This document shows positions 8,040 through 18,604 of a DNA stretch of 44,815 nucleotides, piece by piece; the first letter of the stretch is position 1, and each line of letters starts with the position of its first letter. Position numbers and translations under genes: made by a program. Origin of the DNA: an uncultured Solirubrobacterales bacterium. Its GTDB lineage: Bacteria; Actinomycetota; Thermoleophilia; Solirubrobacterales; 70-9. The stretch lies in assembly GCA_903933815.1 (NCBI GenBank), contig CAIZLN010000162.1, positions 1 through 44,815 of the forward strand, in the 5' to 3' direction. The notes beneath the pieces were generated by a model. It was not told the origin of the DNA, searched no databases, and saw only the letters and a list, made by a program, of their open reading frames with translations.

Positions 8040-9047
8040 ATGAAGGTCTGGTTCGACTGCACCGCGGCGGCGCATCCCCTCGTGTTGCGGCCTGTGATCG
8101 AGCGTTTTGCCGACGAGGGCGCCGAGGTGCTGGTGACGGCCCGCGAGTATGGCCAGACTGTCGGGCTGCTCGAACTGCTCGGTATCGAGCACATTGTTGT
8201 CGGCTCTCATGGAGGCGGCTCGAGAGTCGGCAAGCTGTTTGCTCTCGGTTCCCGCTCGGCCCGCCTGTCGCGGACCATCTGGCGGTTCAGACCAGACCTC
8301 GCGGTTGGTCACGGTTCCGTTGACCTGGCGCTGGTCTCCGCCGTGTTTCAGATCCCCTCGGCTCAGCTCCAGGACTACGAGTTCGCCGGCATGCAGCGCC
8401 AGCTCGCCTTCCGGATCGCCGATCGGGTTCTGGTGCCGGATTCGATCCCGGAGGACCGAATGGCCAAAGTCGGCGCCAAGGGCAGGAAGCTGGTCCGCTA
8501 TCCGGGTCTGAAGGAGGATTACTACCTCGCTGACTTCAGCCCGAAGCCGGCTGTCCTCGACGAACTGGGTCTCGATCAGCAACGGGTGCTGGTAGTGGTC
8601 CGGCCGCCACCCGAGACCTCTGAGTACCACGCAGACAACCCTCTGTACGAGGAGGTGCTGGACCGGCTGGCTGCATCTGAAGGGGTTACGGCAGTCGTGA
8701 TTCCCCGGACTGCGGGCCAGGCTGAGCGAGCCAAGGGGCGCGGCTCTTCAAATCTGGTGATTCCCGATCACGCCATTGATGCGCAGAGCCTGATCGCCTT
8801 CAGCGACCTGGTGGTGAGCGCCGGAGGCACCATGAACCGGGAGGCGGTCGCCCTCGGAACTCCGGTTTACACGACATTCGCCGGACGCATGGGAGGGGTC
8901 GATGAAGAGCTGATCGCCGAGGGCCGGCTGAAGGTCCTGCGAGACGCGGGCGAGTTCGAACTCGTCAAGCGGAGCGACGAGGCGGGGCCGCGTGACCCTC
9001 GCGACCCACAGGTCCTCGTCGACGGCATCCTCGAGGCACTTGACTGA
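8040..9047 (+). CDS. DUF354 family glycosyltransferase-like protein
   Basis: The 335-residue protein matches the DUF354 family, proteins with a GT-B-like fold whose activity is not established. It begins KVWFDCTAAAHPLVLRPVI, continues with a region on gene-access to HGSVDLALVSAVF, and has a nucleotide-sugar-donor-like C-terminal part with LIAFSDLVVSAGGTMNREAVALGTPVYTT, which resembles the donor-binding half of MurG-like and UDP-GlcNAc epimerase-like folds. I chose ATG 8040 over the TTG three bases earlier. No ribosome site is visible. Its neighbour encodes a membrane enzyme that loads a sugar phosphate onto the polyprenyl carrier, so a role in envelope glycan synthesis is plausible but inferred. 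Confidence 0.8.
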   Translation: MKVWFDCTAAAHPLVLRPVIERFADEGAEVLVTAREYGQTVGLLELLGIEHIVVGSHGGGSRVGKLFALGSRSARLSRTIWRFRPDLAVGHGSVDLALVSAVFQIPSAQLQDYEFAGMQRQLAFRIADRVLVPDSIPEDRMAKVGAKGRKLVRYPGLKEDYYLADFSPKPAVLDELGLDQQRVLVVVRPPPETSEYHADNPLYEEVLDRLAASEGVTAVVIPRTAGQAERAKGRGSSNLVIPDHAIDAQSLIAFSDLVVSAGGTMNREAVALGTPVYTTFAGRMGGVDEELIAEGRLKVLRDAGEFELVKRSDEAGPRDPRDPQVLVDGILEALD

Positions 9048-9088
9048 CCGCGCCGCGGTCCGTCGGGCGTGAGTGAGACTCTTCCTCA

Positions 9089-10165
9089 ATGGTTGACACG
9101 TGGGATGCCGTCTTCGCCTTCGTGGCTGCGGCGCTGATCACCTGGGCGCTGGTGCCCGTGGCTGAGCGCCTGGCCGTGCGGGTTGGCGCCCTCGACCACC
9201 CGGGGCCACGAAGTCAGCACCTGGTGGCGACTCCCCGCATGTCCGGTGTCGCGATCCTCGCGGGCATTCAGATTGCCGGGTGGATCTGGCTTCCTCACAA
9301 TGTTGAGGCAACCTCGATTCTTCTCGGAGCGCTGATGGTCTGCTTCGTCGGCGCGCTGGACGATGTCTTCGATCTGCCCGCGCTGGTCAAGCTGATCGGC
9401 CAGATAGCCGCGGCGGTGATTCCGGTGGCGGGTGGGGTCCATCCCGACGCACTGACGATCCCTTTCATCGGCGGGTTCGAGCTCGGATGGACCGCCTGGC
9501 CGCTCACCGTCTTTGGAATTGTTGCCGTGATCAACATCATCAACCTGATCGACGGCATCGACGGCCTCGCGGCAGGGGTATGCGCGATTGCCGCCGTGGC
9601 AATGGCATTGATTGCACTATCGCTTGACCGGACGGAGGCCGGCATCCTTGCTGCGATCACGGCGGGGGGAGCCCTGGGTTTCCTGCGGCACGGCTTTCCT
9701 CCCGCTTCGAGTTTCATGGGTGACGCTGGATCCAACCTGCTCGGTTACATGATCGCCGTCGCCTCGATACAGGGTGCACTCAAGACTAACGCTGTGGTCG
9801 CCCTCGCCTTTCCCCTCGTGATCCTCGCCTTGCCGATCATGGATACGGCTTTCGTTGTCGCAAAGAGGATCAAGTACCGGCAGCCGATCTACCAGGCTGA
9901 CCGGTGGCACTTCCACCATCGCATGGCCAACAAGGGCTTTTCCCAGAGACGCTCACTGGCTTACCTCTACGGGTGGACCTCGGTGCTGGCACTGCTGGCC
10001 CTGGCCCTGCGGTTCGTTCCCTACAGCGATGACCGGGGCAACTTCGACCCGATCTGGACCGCGCTCATGGTCGTCGTCATCGTCGCGGCTATCGCAGTCT
10101 CGGTGTATCTGGTGATAGTGCTCGAGATCGTCAAGCTGAAGCGAAGCCAGAACACTCAGCCGTGA
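9089..10165 (+). CDS. wecA: Undecaprenyl-phosphate sugar-1-phosphate transferase (WecA/TagO/MraY family)
   Basis: The 358-residue polytopic membrane protein belongs to the WecA/TagO/MraY superfamily, which transfers a sugar phosphate, usually GlcNAc-1-phosphate, from a UDP-sugar to undecaprenyl phosphate. About ten hydrophobic segments are visible. Diagnostic cytoplasmic-loop motifs are FVGALDDVFDLP (the DDxxD-like acidic pair), NIINLIDGIDGLAAG, the catalytic FMGDAGSN and the basic RWHFHHRM, which is characteristic of WecA/TagO rather than MraY. The substrate is not provable from sequence. It occupies the slot held by rfe/wecA just before atpI in mycobacteria, and would start the lipid-linked glycan that the nucleotide-sugar genes at 18.6-25 kb could extend. 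Confidence 0.88.
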   Translation: MVDTWDAVFAFVAAALITWALVPVAERLAVRVGALDHPGPRSQHLVATPRMSGVAILAGIQIAGWIWLPHNVEATSILLGALMVCFVGALDDVFDLPALVKLIGQIAAAVIPVAGGVHPDALTIPFIGGFELGWTAWPLTVFGIVAVINIINLIDGIDGLAAGVCAIAAVAMALIALSLDRTEAGILAAITAGGALGFLRHGFPPASSFMGDAGSNLLGYMIAVASIQGALKTNAVVALAFPLVILALPIMDTAFVVAKRIKYRQPIYQADRWHFHHRMANKGFSQRRSLAYLYGWTSVLALLALALRFVPYSDDRGNFDPIWTALMVVVIVAAIAVSVYLVIVLEIVKLKRSQNTQP

Positions 10166-10257
10166 GCCACCACTTCCGGGTGACTGTTTGGCTCTGGTAA
10201 AGGGTTAGTGACGGTTGCCACCAGCCGGGCCTGAGCGCAGTCCGGGCGCCATTCGGA

Positions 10258-10263
10258 TATAGT
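10258..10263 (+). promoter_or_regulatory. -10 element of the ATP synthase operon
   Basis: TATAGT ends 9 nt before the TTG start of the first atp-operon gene. There is no Shine-Dalgarno sequence between them, and no -35 hexamer at the usual spacing. It is a candidate leaderless or very short-leader promoter for the whole operon. Confidence 0.5.
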
Positions 10264-10272
10264 CACGGTCCC

Positions 10273-10689
10273 TTGACGACGCTTGCCATAGAACGACCCC
10301 GAGAGGGCCACGGTGGCGGGCGCGGTATCGCCTTGCTCAAGTACATCGACCTTTTCCTGCTAGCTGTCGCCCTGCCGGTATTTATTCTCACCGGACTTCC
10401 AGTGCTGGGCTGGGCGGGTGCCGCCGTAGGCTGGTGTGGACAGCGCGTGATCCAGGCACTGGTCGAGGCGAGGGCCTCCCGGACCGAGGACACGAAGGGT
10501 TTCTTCCAGCTCATGGCGGGTTCGATCATCGGTCGGTCCTGGTTTCTGGTCATCTCAATCATGGTCGTGGGCCTGATCGAACAGGAGGCGGGACTGTCAG
10601 CCGCTTTGCTTTCGGCCGTCCTCTTCACTACCTATCTCGTGATCACCCTGGTGACCCGGGAATCCCCGGAAGCGGCGGACAGGACATGA
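10273..10689 (+). CDS. AtpI-like small membrane protein
   Basis: A 138-residue protein with about four hydrophobic segments (approximately residues 22-55 and 84-128) lies directly upstream of atpB and overlaps it by 4 nt. Size, topology and position match AtpI/UncI, an accessory protein proposed to help c-ring assembly or Mg2+ supply for the F1Fo ATP synthase. Sequence conservation in this family is low, and the assignment rests on context. The start is TTG, 9 nt after a TATAGT hexamer; no earlier start fits. The charged N-terminus (ERPREGHGGGRG) is probably cytoplasmic. Confidence 0.65.
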   Translation: MTTLAIERPREGHGGGRGIALLKYIDLFLLAVALPVFILTGLPVLGWAGAAVGWCGQRVIQALVEARASRTEDTKGFFQLMAGSIIGRSWFLVISIMVVGLIEQEAGLSAALLSAVLFTTYLVITLVTRESPEAADRT

Positions 10690-11600
10690 GTCCCTTGGGC
10701 CGCCGGTTCACTTTCTTTGCCTGGCTGTCAGTCATGGCGGGCATGATCCTCAGCCCCTCTACCGCCTTCGCAGCCGAGGAGTTCGATCCGGCTGATGAGT
10801 TCTCATTGCCGCCGTGGGTTTCCATCGAAGTCTTCGGGATCGACATGTCGATCAACAAGGCGGTCATCTACATCCTGATTGCCGCCGTGCTGACCACGGT
10901 CGTGGTCACGCTGATCGCTCGCAAGATGAAGGTCAGGCCGGAGAGCCGGACTCAGACCATGGTGGAGCTTGCCTACGGACTGATGAAAGACAACATCACC
11001 GACAGCAACCTCGACCCGAAGATGGCCGCTCGCTGGTTCCCGTTCATCGGAACGCTCTTCCTGTTCATCTGGTTCTCGAACATGATCGGGTACATCCCGC
11101 TGCCGTTCAACTCGACCCACACCATGAACGTCTTCGGACTGGAGGTGCCCAGCTTTGCCCTGTACGCGGCGACCGCCAACATCTCGATGCCGCTGGTTCT
11201 GGCGCTTGTCGTCTGGATCTCCTACAACGTCGAGGGGATCCGGGCCAAGGGTGTAGGCGGTTATGTACGCGGCTGGGTCCCGGCCGGGGTCGAAGGCTTC
11301 ATGGTCGGTCCGATCCTGCTGATCGAGATTCTTTCCCACTTCGTCCGACTGATCTCGCTCTCGGTACGTCTCTACGCCAACATCCTTGCCGGCCACCTCC
11401 TGCTGCTCTTCATGGGCGGCGGACTCGTTGTCCTGCTTGGCATGGGATTGGTCGGTTCGACCATCCTCGGCCTCGCAACCGGAGCCTTGGCCGTAGTCTT
11501 CTTCCTGTTCGAGATCGGCCTGGTGGCAACACTTCAGGCATTCATTTTCTGCACTTTGACCGCGATATACCTCGACGGCGCCGTCGCCGAGGAACACTAA
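10686..11600 (+). CDS. atpB: F1Fo ATP synthase subunit a
   Basis: The 304-residue membrane protein forms the proton half-channels of Fo. The essential stator arginine is Arg228 in SVRLYANILAGH, and the segments WFPFIGTLFLFIWFSNMIGYIPLP and LQAFIFCTLTAIYL match the family. ATG 10686 overlaps the previous stop (ATGA), implying translational coupling. The N-terminus is notable: MSPLGRRFTFFAWLSVM and a hydrophobic run ending STAFAAEE look like a cleavable signal peptide (n-region, h-region, AFA/AE site near residue 31), before an acidic segment that should lie outside the membrane. In many bacteria the a subunit begins without such a peptide. Function is secure; processing is inference. Confidence 0.96.
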   Translation: MSPLGRRFTFFAWLSVMAGMILSPSTAFAAEEFDPADEFSLPPWVSIEVFGIDMSINKAVIYILIAAVLTTVVVTLIARKMKVRPESRTQTMVELAYGLMKDNITDSNLDPKMAARWFPFIGTLFLFIWFSNMIGYIPLPFNSTHTMNVFGLEVPSFALYAATANISMPLVLALVVWISYNVEGIRAKGVGGYVRGWVPAGVEGFMVGPILLIEILSHFVRLISLSVRLYANILAGHLLLLFMGGGLVVLLGMGLVGSTILGLATGALAVVFFLFEIGLVATLQAFIFCTLTAIYLDGAVAEEH

Positions 11601-11894
<294 letters not shown>

Positions 11895-11898
11895 GCCA

Positions 11899-12486
11899 AT
11901 GCTCGGCGAACTGCTGAACACTGCGACGCCGCTTTTGGTAGCGGCAACCGAGGGCACCGAGGAGGGCTTGAGCCCGCTGGTCAGGGTCGTACCCGGCCTG
12001 ATGATCTGGACGATTCTGGCGTTCGGCGTCTCAATGCTCATCCTGAGGAAATACGCCTGGCCACCGATCAGCAAGATCCTGATTGAGCGTCAGGAACTGA
12101 TCAATGACTCGATCACCTCGGCTGAGAAGACCCGCTCGGAGGCTGACCTGCTGCTGGCCGATTACCGGCAGCGGCTGACTGAAGCCCGTGAGCAGGCCGA
12201 CGAGATCATCGTGCGAGCCCGCAAGGCGGCCGAGACGACCAAGTCAGAAGCGGTTTCGGCCGGACAGGAGAAGCGCGAGGAGCTGCTTGAGGCTGCCCGG
12301 CGCGACATCGAGGCTGAGACCAGGAAGGCACTTGACGACATCCGTAAGGAAGTCGCCAACCTGACCGTTCTCGCAACTGAGCAGGTAACCCGCAAGACCC
12401 TGACTGAAGCCGACCAGAAACAGCTGGTCGAAGAGGCCCTGCGCGAGGTTGATTTCTCGAGCCTCGCCGGAGACCGGAACAACTGA
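11899..12486 (+). CDS. atpF: F1Fo ATP synthase subunit b
   Basis: The 195-residue peripheral-stalk protein has one N-terminal membrane helix (about residues 30-52, MIWTILAFGVSMLILRKYAWPP) followed by a long charged coiled-coil rich in Ala, Glu and Arg up to the C-terminus, the normal b-subunit plan. It starts 4 nt after atpE. Unlike mycobacteria, where a second b-like segment is fused to delta, b and delta are separate here: atpH starts within the atpF stop codon (TGATG). Confidence 0.95.
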   Translation: MLGELLNTATPLLVAATEGTEEGLSPLVRVVPGLMIWTILAFGVSMLILRKYAWPPISKILIERQELINDSITSAEKTRSEADLLLADYRQRLTEAREQADEIIVRARKAAETTKSEAVSAGQEKREELLEAARRDIEAETRKALDDIRKEVANLTVLATEQVTRKTLTEADQKQLVEEALREVDFSSLAGDRNN

Positions 12487-13019
12487 TGGAAGAGCTGGCC
12501 CGCGTATATGCCGAGTCCCTTTTTGGCGTAGCCAAGGAAAAGGGAACGCTCGATACCGTGCGCGACCAGCTCGGTCAGTTCAGTAGCACCCTGGAGGGGA
12601 ACAAGGACCTTCAGGTCTTCTTTTTCAGTCCCTCTTTCTCTTCGAAAGAGAAGCTCGAAGGGCTCAGCCTCGCAGTCAGCGACGCCGACCCTGAACTGTT
12701 CAATTTTCTGCAACTGCTGATTGAAAAGCACCGCATGCCAGCGGTATTTCGCATAAACAGTCAGTTTGAGGAACTCTGGAAGACCGAAAACCAGAGAATC
12801 GAAGTCACCGTTACCAGCGCGATAGAGCTCGATCCGGCGATTGCCGAGCAGGTCGGTGCCGAGGTAGAGCGTCAGACGGGCAAGCAGGTCGAACTTACGA
12901 GCCGCGTTGATGAGGGCATCATCGGTGGTCTCGTGCTTCAGGTCGGGAACATGGTTCTCGACACCAGTATTCGAAATAACTTGGAGAAACTCCGCCAGAG
13001 CGTTGCTCGGGCGGCATAA
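12486..13019 (+). CDS. atpH: F1Fo ATP synthase subunit delta
   Basis: The 177-residue protein is the OSCP/delta subunit that connects the b stalk to the top of F1. The N-terminus [18 protein letters not shown] and the C-terminal [35 protein letters not shown] are family hallmarks. Length is standard, with no mycobacterial b-delta fusion. The ATG overlaps the atpF stop by one base, indicating coupled translation. Downstream, AAGGAGGATCAGAACCGAG precedes atpA. Confidence 0.96.
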   Translation: MEELARVYAESLFGVAKEKGTLDTVRDQLGQFSSTLEGNKDLQVFFFSPSFSSKEKLEGLSLAVSDADPELFNFLQLLIEKHRMPAVFRINSQFEELWKTENQRIEVTVTSAIELDPAIAEQVGAEVERQTGKQVELTSRVDEGIIGGLVLQVGNMVLDTSIRNNLEKLRQSVARAA

Positions 13020-13036
13020 GGAGGATCAGAACCGAG

Positions 13037-14668
13037 ATGCAGATCAAGCCAGACGAGATTGCCAGCATCCTGCGGCAGCGCATCGAGGGCATCGACCCCG
13101 GAAGTGCGGACCTGTCCGAGGTCGGCACCGTACTCTCGATCGCCGACGGAATCGCCCGCATCCACGGTCTCGACAACTGCATGTCGCTCGAGATGCTCGA
13201 CCTTCCCCATGGGGTGACGGGCCTCGCCCTGAACCTCGAGCAGGACAACGTAGGCGCCGTGCTGTTCGGCGAGTGGGAAAAGATCATCGAAGGCGACACC
13301 GTCAAGCGGACCAAGCGGTTGCTGGAGATCCCGGTAGGAGAGGAGTTCCTCGGTCGCATGGTCGACCCGCTCGGCCGCCCGTTGGATGGCAAGGGCGACA
13401 TCAATACCGGCAAGACGCGTCCAGCCGAGTTCAAGGCTCCGGGAGTCATCAGCCGGCAGCCGGTACGTGAGCCGATGCAGACGGGTATCAAGTCGATCGA
13501 CGGCATGATCCCGATTGGCCGCGGTCAGCGCGAGCTGATTATCGGCGACCGCCAGACCGGTAAGACCACGGTGGGCATCGACTCGATCATCAACAACAAG
13601 GACACCGGCGTGATTTCGGTGTATGTCGCGATCGGCCAGCGGATGGCGACCGTGGTCCAGGTGCGTGAGGTGCTCGAGGCAGCCGGCGCGATGGAGAACA
13701 CGATCATCGTTGCCGCGCCTGCTGACGAGGCCGCGCCGATCAAGTACATCGCCCCCTACGCCGGTACGGCGATGGCCGAGTACTTCCTCTACGACGGCAA
13801 GGCAGCCCTTTGCGTCTACGACGACCTCACCAAGCACGCTTACGCGTATCGTCAGATGTCCCTGCTGCTGAGGCGCCCGCCAGGACGCGAGGCTTATCCC
13901 GGCGACGTCTTCTATCTTCACTCGAGGCTGCTTGAGCGGGCCGTGAAGCTGAGCGATGAAGAGGGCGGGGGTTCGCTCACCGCTCTGCCAATCATCGAGA
14001 CGCAGGCAAACGACGTGTCGGCTTACATCCCGACCAACGTGATTTCGATCACCGACGGGCAGATTTTCCTCGAGTCCGACCTTTTCAACTCGGGCATCCG
14101 TCCGGCCATCAACGTCGGCATCTCGGTTTCCCGGGTCGGCGGTGACGCCCAGACCAAGGCGATGAAGAAGGTCGCCGGCAAGATGAAGGGTGAGCTCTCG
14201 CAGTACCGTGACCTCGCCGCCTTCGCCCAGTTCGGCTCGGAGCTTGACTCCGAGACCCAGAAAACCCTTGCCCGTGGTGAGCGGCTGGTCGAACTGCTCA
14301 AGCAGAATGAGCGGAACGCGCTCTCGGTCGCCGATCAGGTGGCTTCGATTTACGCCGGTACAGGCGGCTTCCTCGACCGGATCGCGACTGAACGCGTTCA
14401 GGAGTTCCTGGAAGGGCTGCTTATCCGGCTGCACACCGAGAACGCGGATCTGTGTGAACGGATCAACGACACCGGCCAGTTCCCCGAAGAGGACGAGAAG
14501 GAGCTTTCGGCGGTGATCAGTGGCTGGGTGGACGACTTCGGACCCGACTTCGACGACGAGGGTGAGCCGCTCGCCAAGGGTGAGTCAGACCGGGTCGAAG
14601 CTGCCCGGGCCGAGGCCCCGCGAAACGACGAGGAGAGCACCGGGGAAGAGGTTGCGGCCGCCGTCTAG
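13037..14668 (+). CDS. atpA: F1Fo ATP synthase subunit alpha
   Basis: The 543-residue non-catalytic nucleotide-binding subunit shows the P-loop GDRQTGKTT (residues 170-178, Lys176), the [10 protein letters not shown] lead-in and the AIL-family signature region [21 protein letters not shown] good ribosome site, AAGGAGG, lies about 11 nt upstream. The protein is longer than the roughly 500-residue E. coli subunit because of an acidic, probably disordered C-terminal extension from about residue 498 ([13 protein letters not shown] to the end). Extended alpha C-termini are known in mycobacteria, where they suppress ATP hydrolysis; a similar effect here is inference. Confidence 0.97.
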   Translation: MQIKPDEIASILRQRIEGIDPGSADLSEVGTVLSIADGIARIHGLDNCMSLEMLDLPHGVTGLALNLEQDNVGAVLFGEWEKIIEGDTVKRTKRLLEIPVGEEFLGRMVDPLGRPLDGKGDINTGKTRPAEFKAPGVISRQPVREPMQTGIKSIDGMIPIGRGQRELIIGDRQTGKTTVGIDSIINNKDTGVISVYVAIGQRMATVVQVREVLEAAGAMENTIIVAAPADEAAPIKYIAPYAGTAMAEYFLYDGKAALCVYDDLTKHAYAYRQMSLLLRRPPGREAYPGDVFYLHSRLLERAVKLSDEEGGGSLTALPIIETQANDVSAYIPTNVISITDGQIFLESDLFNSGIRPAINVGISVSRVGGDAQTKAMKKVAGKMKGELSQYRDLAAFAQFGSELDSETQKTLARGERLVELLKQNERNALSVADQVASIYAGTGGFLDRIATERVQEFLEGLLIRLHTENADLCERINDTGQFPEEDEKELSAVISGWVDDFGPDFDDEGEPLAKGESDRVEAARAEAPRNDEESTGEEVAAAV

Positions 14669-14701
14669 GCGCCCCGCTCCGCCCTCGAGGAAACCAGCCC
14701 C

Positions 14702-15622
14702 ATGGCCAACCGCAAAGAAGTCGCCACACAGATCGCCAGCGTCAAGAACATCCGCCAGATCACGCGCGCGATGGAGGCGGTGGCTGCCGCAAGGCTTCGC
14801 AAGGCGGAGAACCGGATCGCGCACCTGCGCCCCTACGCTCAGGCCACGCGGAACCTTACCCGCCGCGCGGCTGCCGAAGCAGGAAACATCTCGCACCTGG
14901 CAATCCTTGATGAGCGCAAAGACGTAAACCGTCTGGCGATCCTGCTCATCACAGGAGACCGTGGTCTGGCCGGTGCCTTCAACGCGAACATCATCCGTGA
15001 GGGACTCCACCTGCGCGATCAGGCGATCGAAAAGGGTCAGGAGGTCATTTTCTACGTGGTCGGCCGTCGTGGCGATGGCGCAATGACTTTTCGAAAGCAG
15101 AATATCGGCGAATCCTGGACCGGATTCACAGATCGCCCGGCCTTCACTGACGCAAGAGAGATCGGCGACGAGCTGACCTCGGCTTACATCGATGGAAGGA
15201 TCGACCGGATCGAAGTCGTTTACAACCGTTACGTTTCTCCTCTGACGCAGTACGTCCAGCAGATGACGCTGCTGCCGGTTCAGCAGGCCGAAGTGGTCGG
15301 CCAGGGCTCTGAAGAGGAAAACGGAGTCGAAGAAGAAGGTGAACTTGCCGCTGCTCACCATCACTCTCTGTGGGATTACGAACCGGAGCCGGATGAACTG
15401 CTTGCGCAGCTCATTCCTGATTACATCAATACTTCGCTTTACCGCACCCTGCTCGACTCGGCAGCATCCGAGCTTGGTGCCCGAATGACGGCGATGCGCA
15501 GCGCCGCCGACAACGCCGAAACGATGATCGACGACCTCACCCTTGAGATGAACCGGGTCAGGCAGGCGGAGATCACGCAGGAAATCCTGGAAGTCGTCGG
15601 AGGCGCGGAAGCGCTCGGCTAG
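14702..15622 (+). CDS. atpG: F1Fo ATP synthase subunit gamma
   Basis: The 306-residue central rotor shaft shows the N-terminal helix QIASVKNIRQITRAMEAVAAARLRKAE, the GDRGLAGAFN motif and the C-terminal helix SELGARMTAMRSAADNAETMI. Between about residues 193 and 222 lies a low-complexity acidic insertion (EEENGVEEEGE) ending in a His triplet (AAAHHHSLWDYEPEP), placed just before the conserved YEPEPDELL segment. A gamma loop in a comparable part of the subunit has regulatory roles in mycobacteria and chloroplasts, but this insertion differs in sequence. Start ATG is 33 nt after atpA. Confidence 0.96.
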   Translation: MANRKEVATQIASVKNIRQITRAMEAVAAARLRKAENRIAHLRPYAQATRNLTRRAAAEAGNISHLAILDERKDVNRLAILLITGDRGLAGAFNANIIREGLHLRDQAIEKGQEVIFYVVGRRGDGAMTFRKQNIGESWTGFTDRPAFTDAREIGDELTSAYIDGRIDRIEVVYNRYVSPLTQYVQQMTLLPVQQAEVVGQGSEEENGVEEEGELAAAHHHSLWDYEPEPDELLAQLIPDYINTSLYRTLLDSAASELGARMTAMRSAADNAETMIDDLTLEMNRVRQAEITQEILEVVGGAEALG

Positions 15623-17080
<1,458 letters not shown>

Positions 17081-17083
17081 GCC

Positions 17084-17500
17084 TTGGCCGGCCAGTCGAC
17101 ATTCTCGGTTGATGTCCTCACTCCTGAGGGGGAGGTTTTCGGGGGCGAGGTCGTCCAGCTCTCCACCCGCACGGTTGATGGCGAACTCGGGGTGCTGGCC
17201 AACCATGTGCCGGTTCTGGCCGGACTGAAGCCGAATCGCCTCAGGCTTCGCATTTCGGACTCCGAAGTTCATGAGTTCGCCCAGTCTCACGGTGTCCTGC
17301 AGGTTTTCGCCAACCACGCACAGGTACTGCTCGAAGAAGCGATCCCTGTCGATCAGCTCGACCTCGCTTCACTCAAGGAAGATCTGGCAGATGCGAAGCA
17401 GCGCAGCGAAGATCCCGAGGCCGGGGAGGCTGCCCTCGGGGTAGCCGAACGCGACCTTGAACGGATCACGGCTTTTATCGCTATCGCGAAGGGTGAGTAG
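17084..17500 (+). CDS. atpC: F1Fo ATP synthase subunit epsilon
   Basis: The 138-residue protein has the expected N-terminal beta-sandwich (FSVDVLTPEGEVFGGEV, LGVLANHVPVLAGL) and a C-terminal helical hairpin beginning near DLASLKEDLADAKQ. Epsilon couples the rotor to the c-ring and can inhibit ATP hydrolysis. The start is TTG, 3 nt after the atpD stop; no ATG or GTG fits. This is the last gene of the atp operon, but the next gene begins within a few bases of its stop. Confidence 0.93.
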   Translation: MAGQSTFSVDVLTPEGEVFGGEVVQLSTRTVDGELGVLANHVPVLAGLKPNRLRLRISDSEVHEFAQSHGVLQVFANHAQVLLEEAIPVDQLDLASLKEDLADAKQRSEDPEAGEAALGVAERDLERITAFIAIAKGE

Positions 17501-17503
17501 GCA

Positions 17504-18604
17504 GTCTCTGATCTGCTCGCCCTAGCGCAGCGCCTGATCGCCTATGACACCTCGCGTCCGGACGGTGTGCACGAGGCGGCGGGTTTCATCAAGGGCTGGC
17601 TCGATGCCCGGGGGATCCATGCCGTTCAGGAGGAGTGCCGCGGGCTCCCGGTGATCCGGGCCGAGTCCGGGGACGCAGACGGGATCACGGTTGTGCTCCA
17701 CGGACACGTTGACGTCGTGCCCGCTGATGAGGGGCAGTTCGATCCAGTGGTTGAGGGAGACCGTCTCATCGGTCGGGGCGCATACGACATGAAGGCTGCC
17801 CTGGCGGCCATGATGCTCGCAGTGCCGGTTCCAGGGGAAGAGATTCCGGGCCTCAGGGTCCGACTCGGAATCGTCTCCGATGAAGAGTCCGAAGAGAGCG
17901 CCAATCGCGGCAGCGATTTTCTGGTCGAGTCCGGGCTCACCGGAGACTTCGCGATTACCGGAGAGCCAACCGATCTCCATGTCGGGGTAGCAGCAAAAGG
18001 GGTGCTCGGGATACGGATCGGGGTCGGTGGGCGTTCGGCCCACGGCTCGACACCGTGGCTGGGCGATAACGCCATTCTCAGGGCCGTAGAGATGTTCCGG
18101 GCGATCGAATCGCTACCGTTTGCAAAGGAAAGCTCCGAACTGTTTGACCGCCCTTCGATCAGCCTCGGCCGAATCTGGGGTGGGGACGCGCTCAACAAGG
18201 TTCCTGACTATTGCGCCATCGACGTGGACATAAGGTTCCTGCCGCATCAGCGGCCGGAACGGATCCGGGAACAGATCCGTGCACTCGGCCCTGCCCGGAT
18301 GGAGGACATAATCGTGCTGCCTCCCGTCGATCCCGGAAGCGATTCACCGTGGGTGACACGGCTGGTCGAGGTTGTCGGCAGGCATCACGAGGCTCCCATC
18401 CTCTCGGTAGGCAGGGACGGTGCCTCCGACGCGGTCTCATTCATTCGGGCCGGAATTCCCGCAGTCGAGTTCGGGCCCAGTGGGGCGGGGCACCATGGTC
18501 CCGACGAATGGGTCTCGGTCAGCTCGCTCACGACTTACTACCGTGCGCTCAAGGAGTTCCTCGCGACAATCGCGAAACCAGCGGACCGGCAAGCTGATGA
18601 CTGA
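17504..18604 (+). CDS. M20 family metallopeptidase (DapE/ArgE-like)
   Basis: This is a zinc hydrolase of the M20 family, which includes succinyl-diaminopimelate desuccinylase and acetylornithine deacetylase. Metal-site motifs are visible: LHGHVDVVP, GRGAYDMKAALAAMM, the catalytic DEESEE, TGEPT, and GHHGPDE near the C-terminus. Substrate is not certain. The start is the oddity. The first ordinary codon in frame is GTG 17567, but family-like sequence (DLLALAQRLIAYDTSRPD) continues upstream to the TAG at 17498, with no ATG, GTG or TTG available. I place the start at GTC 17504, giving V-S-D-L-L and lying 6 nt after AAGGGTGAG; a base error turning GTG into GTC, or a small indel, would also explain it. 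It follows atpC by 3 nt and overlaps the LCP gene by 8. Confidence 0.75.
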   Translation, partial: VSDLLALAQRLIAYDTSRPDGVHEAAGFIKGWLDARGIHAVQEECRGLPVIRAESGDADGITVVLHGHVDVVPADEGQFDPVVEGDRLIGRGAYDMKAALAAMMLAVPVPGEEIPGLRVRLGIVSDEESEESANRGSDFLVESGLTGDFAITGEPTDLHVGVAAKGVLGIRIGVGGRSAHGSTPWLGDNAILRAVEMFRAIESLPFAKESSELFDRPSISLGRIWGGDALNKVPDYCAIDVDIRFLPHQRPERIREQIRALGPARMEDIIVLPPVDPGSDSPWVTRLVEVVGRHHEAPILSVGRDGASDAVSFIRAGIPAVEFGPSGAGHHGPDEWVSVSSLTTYYRALKEFLATIAKPADRQADD

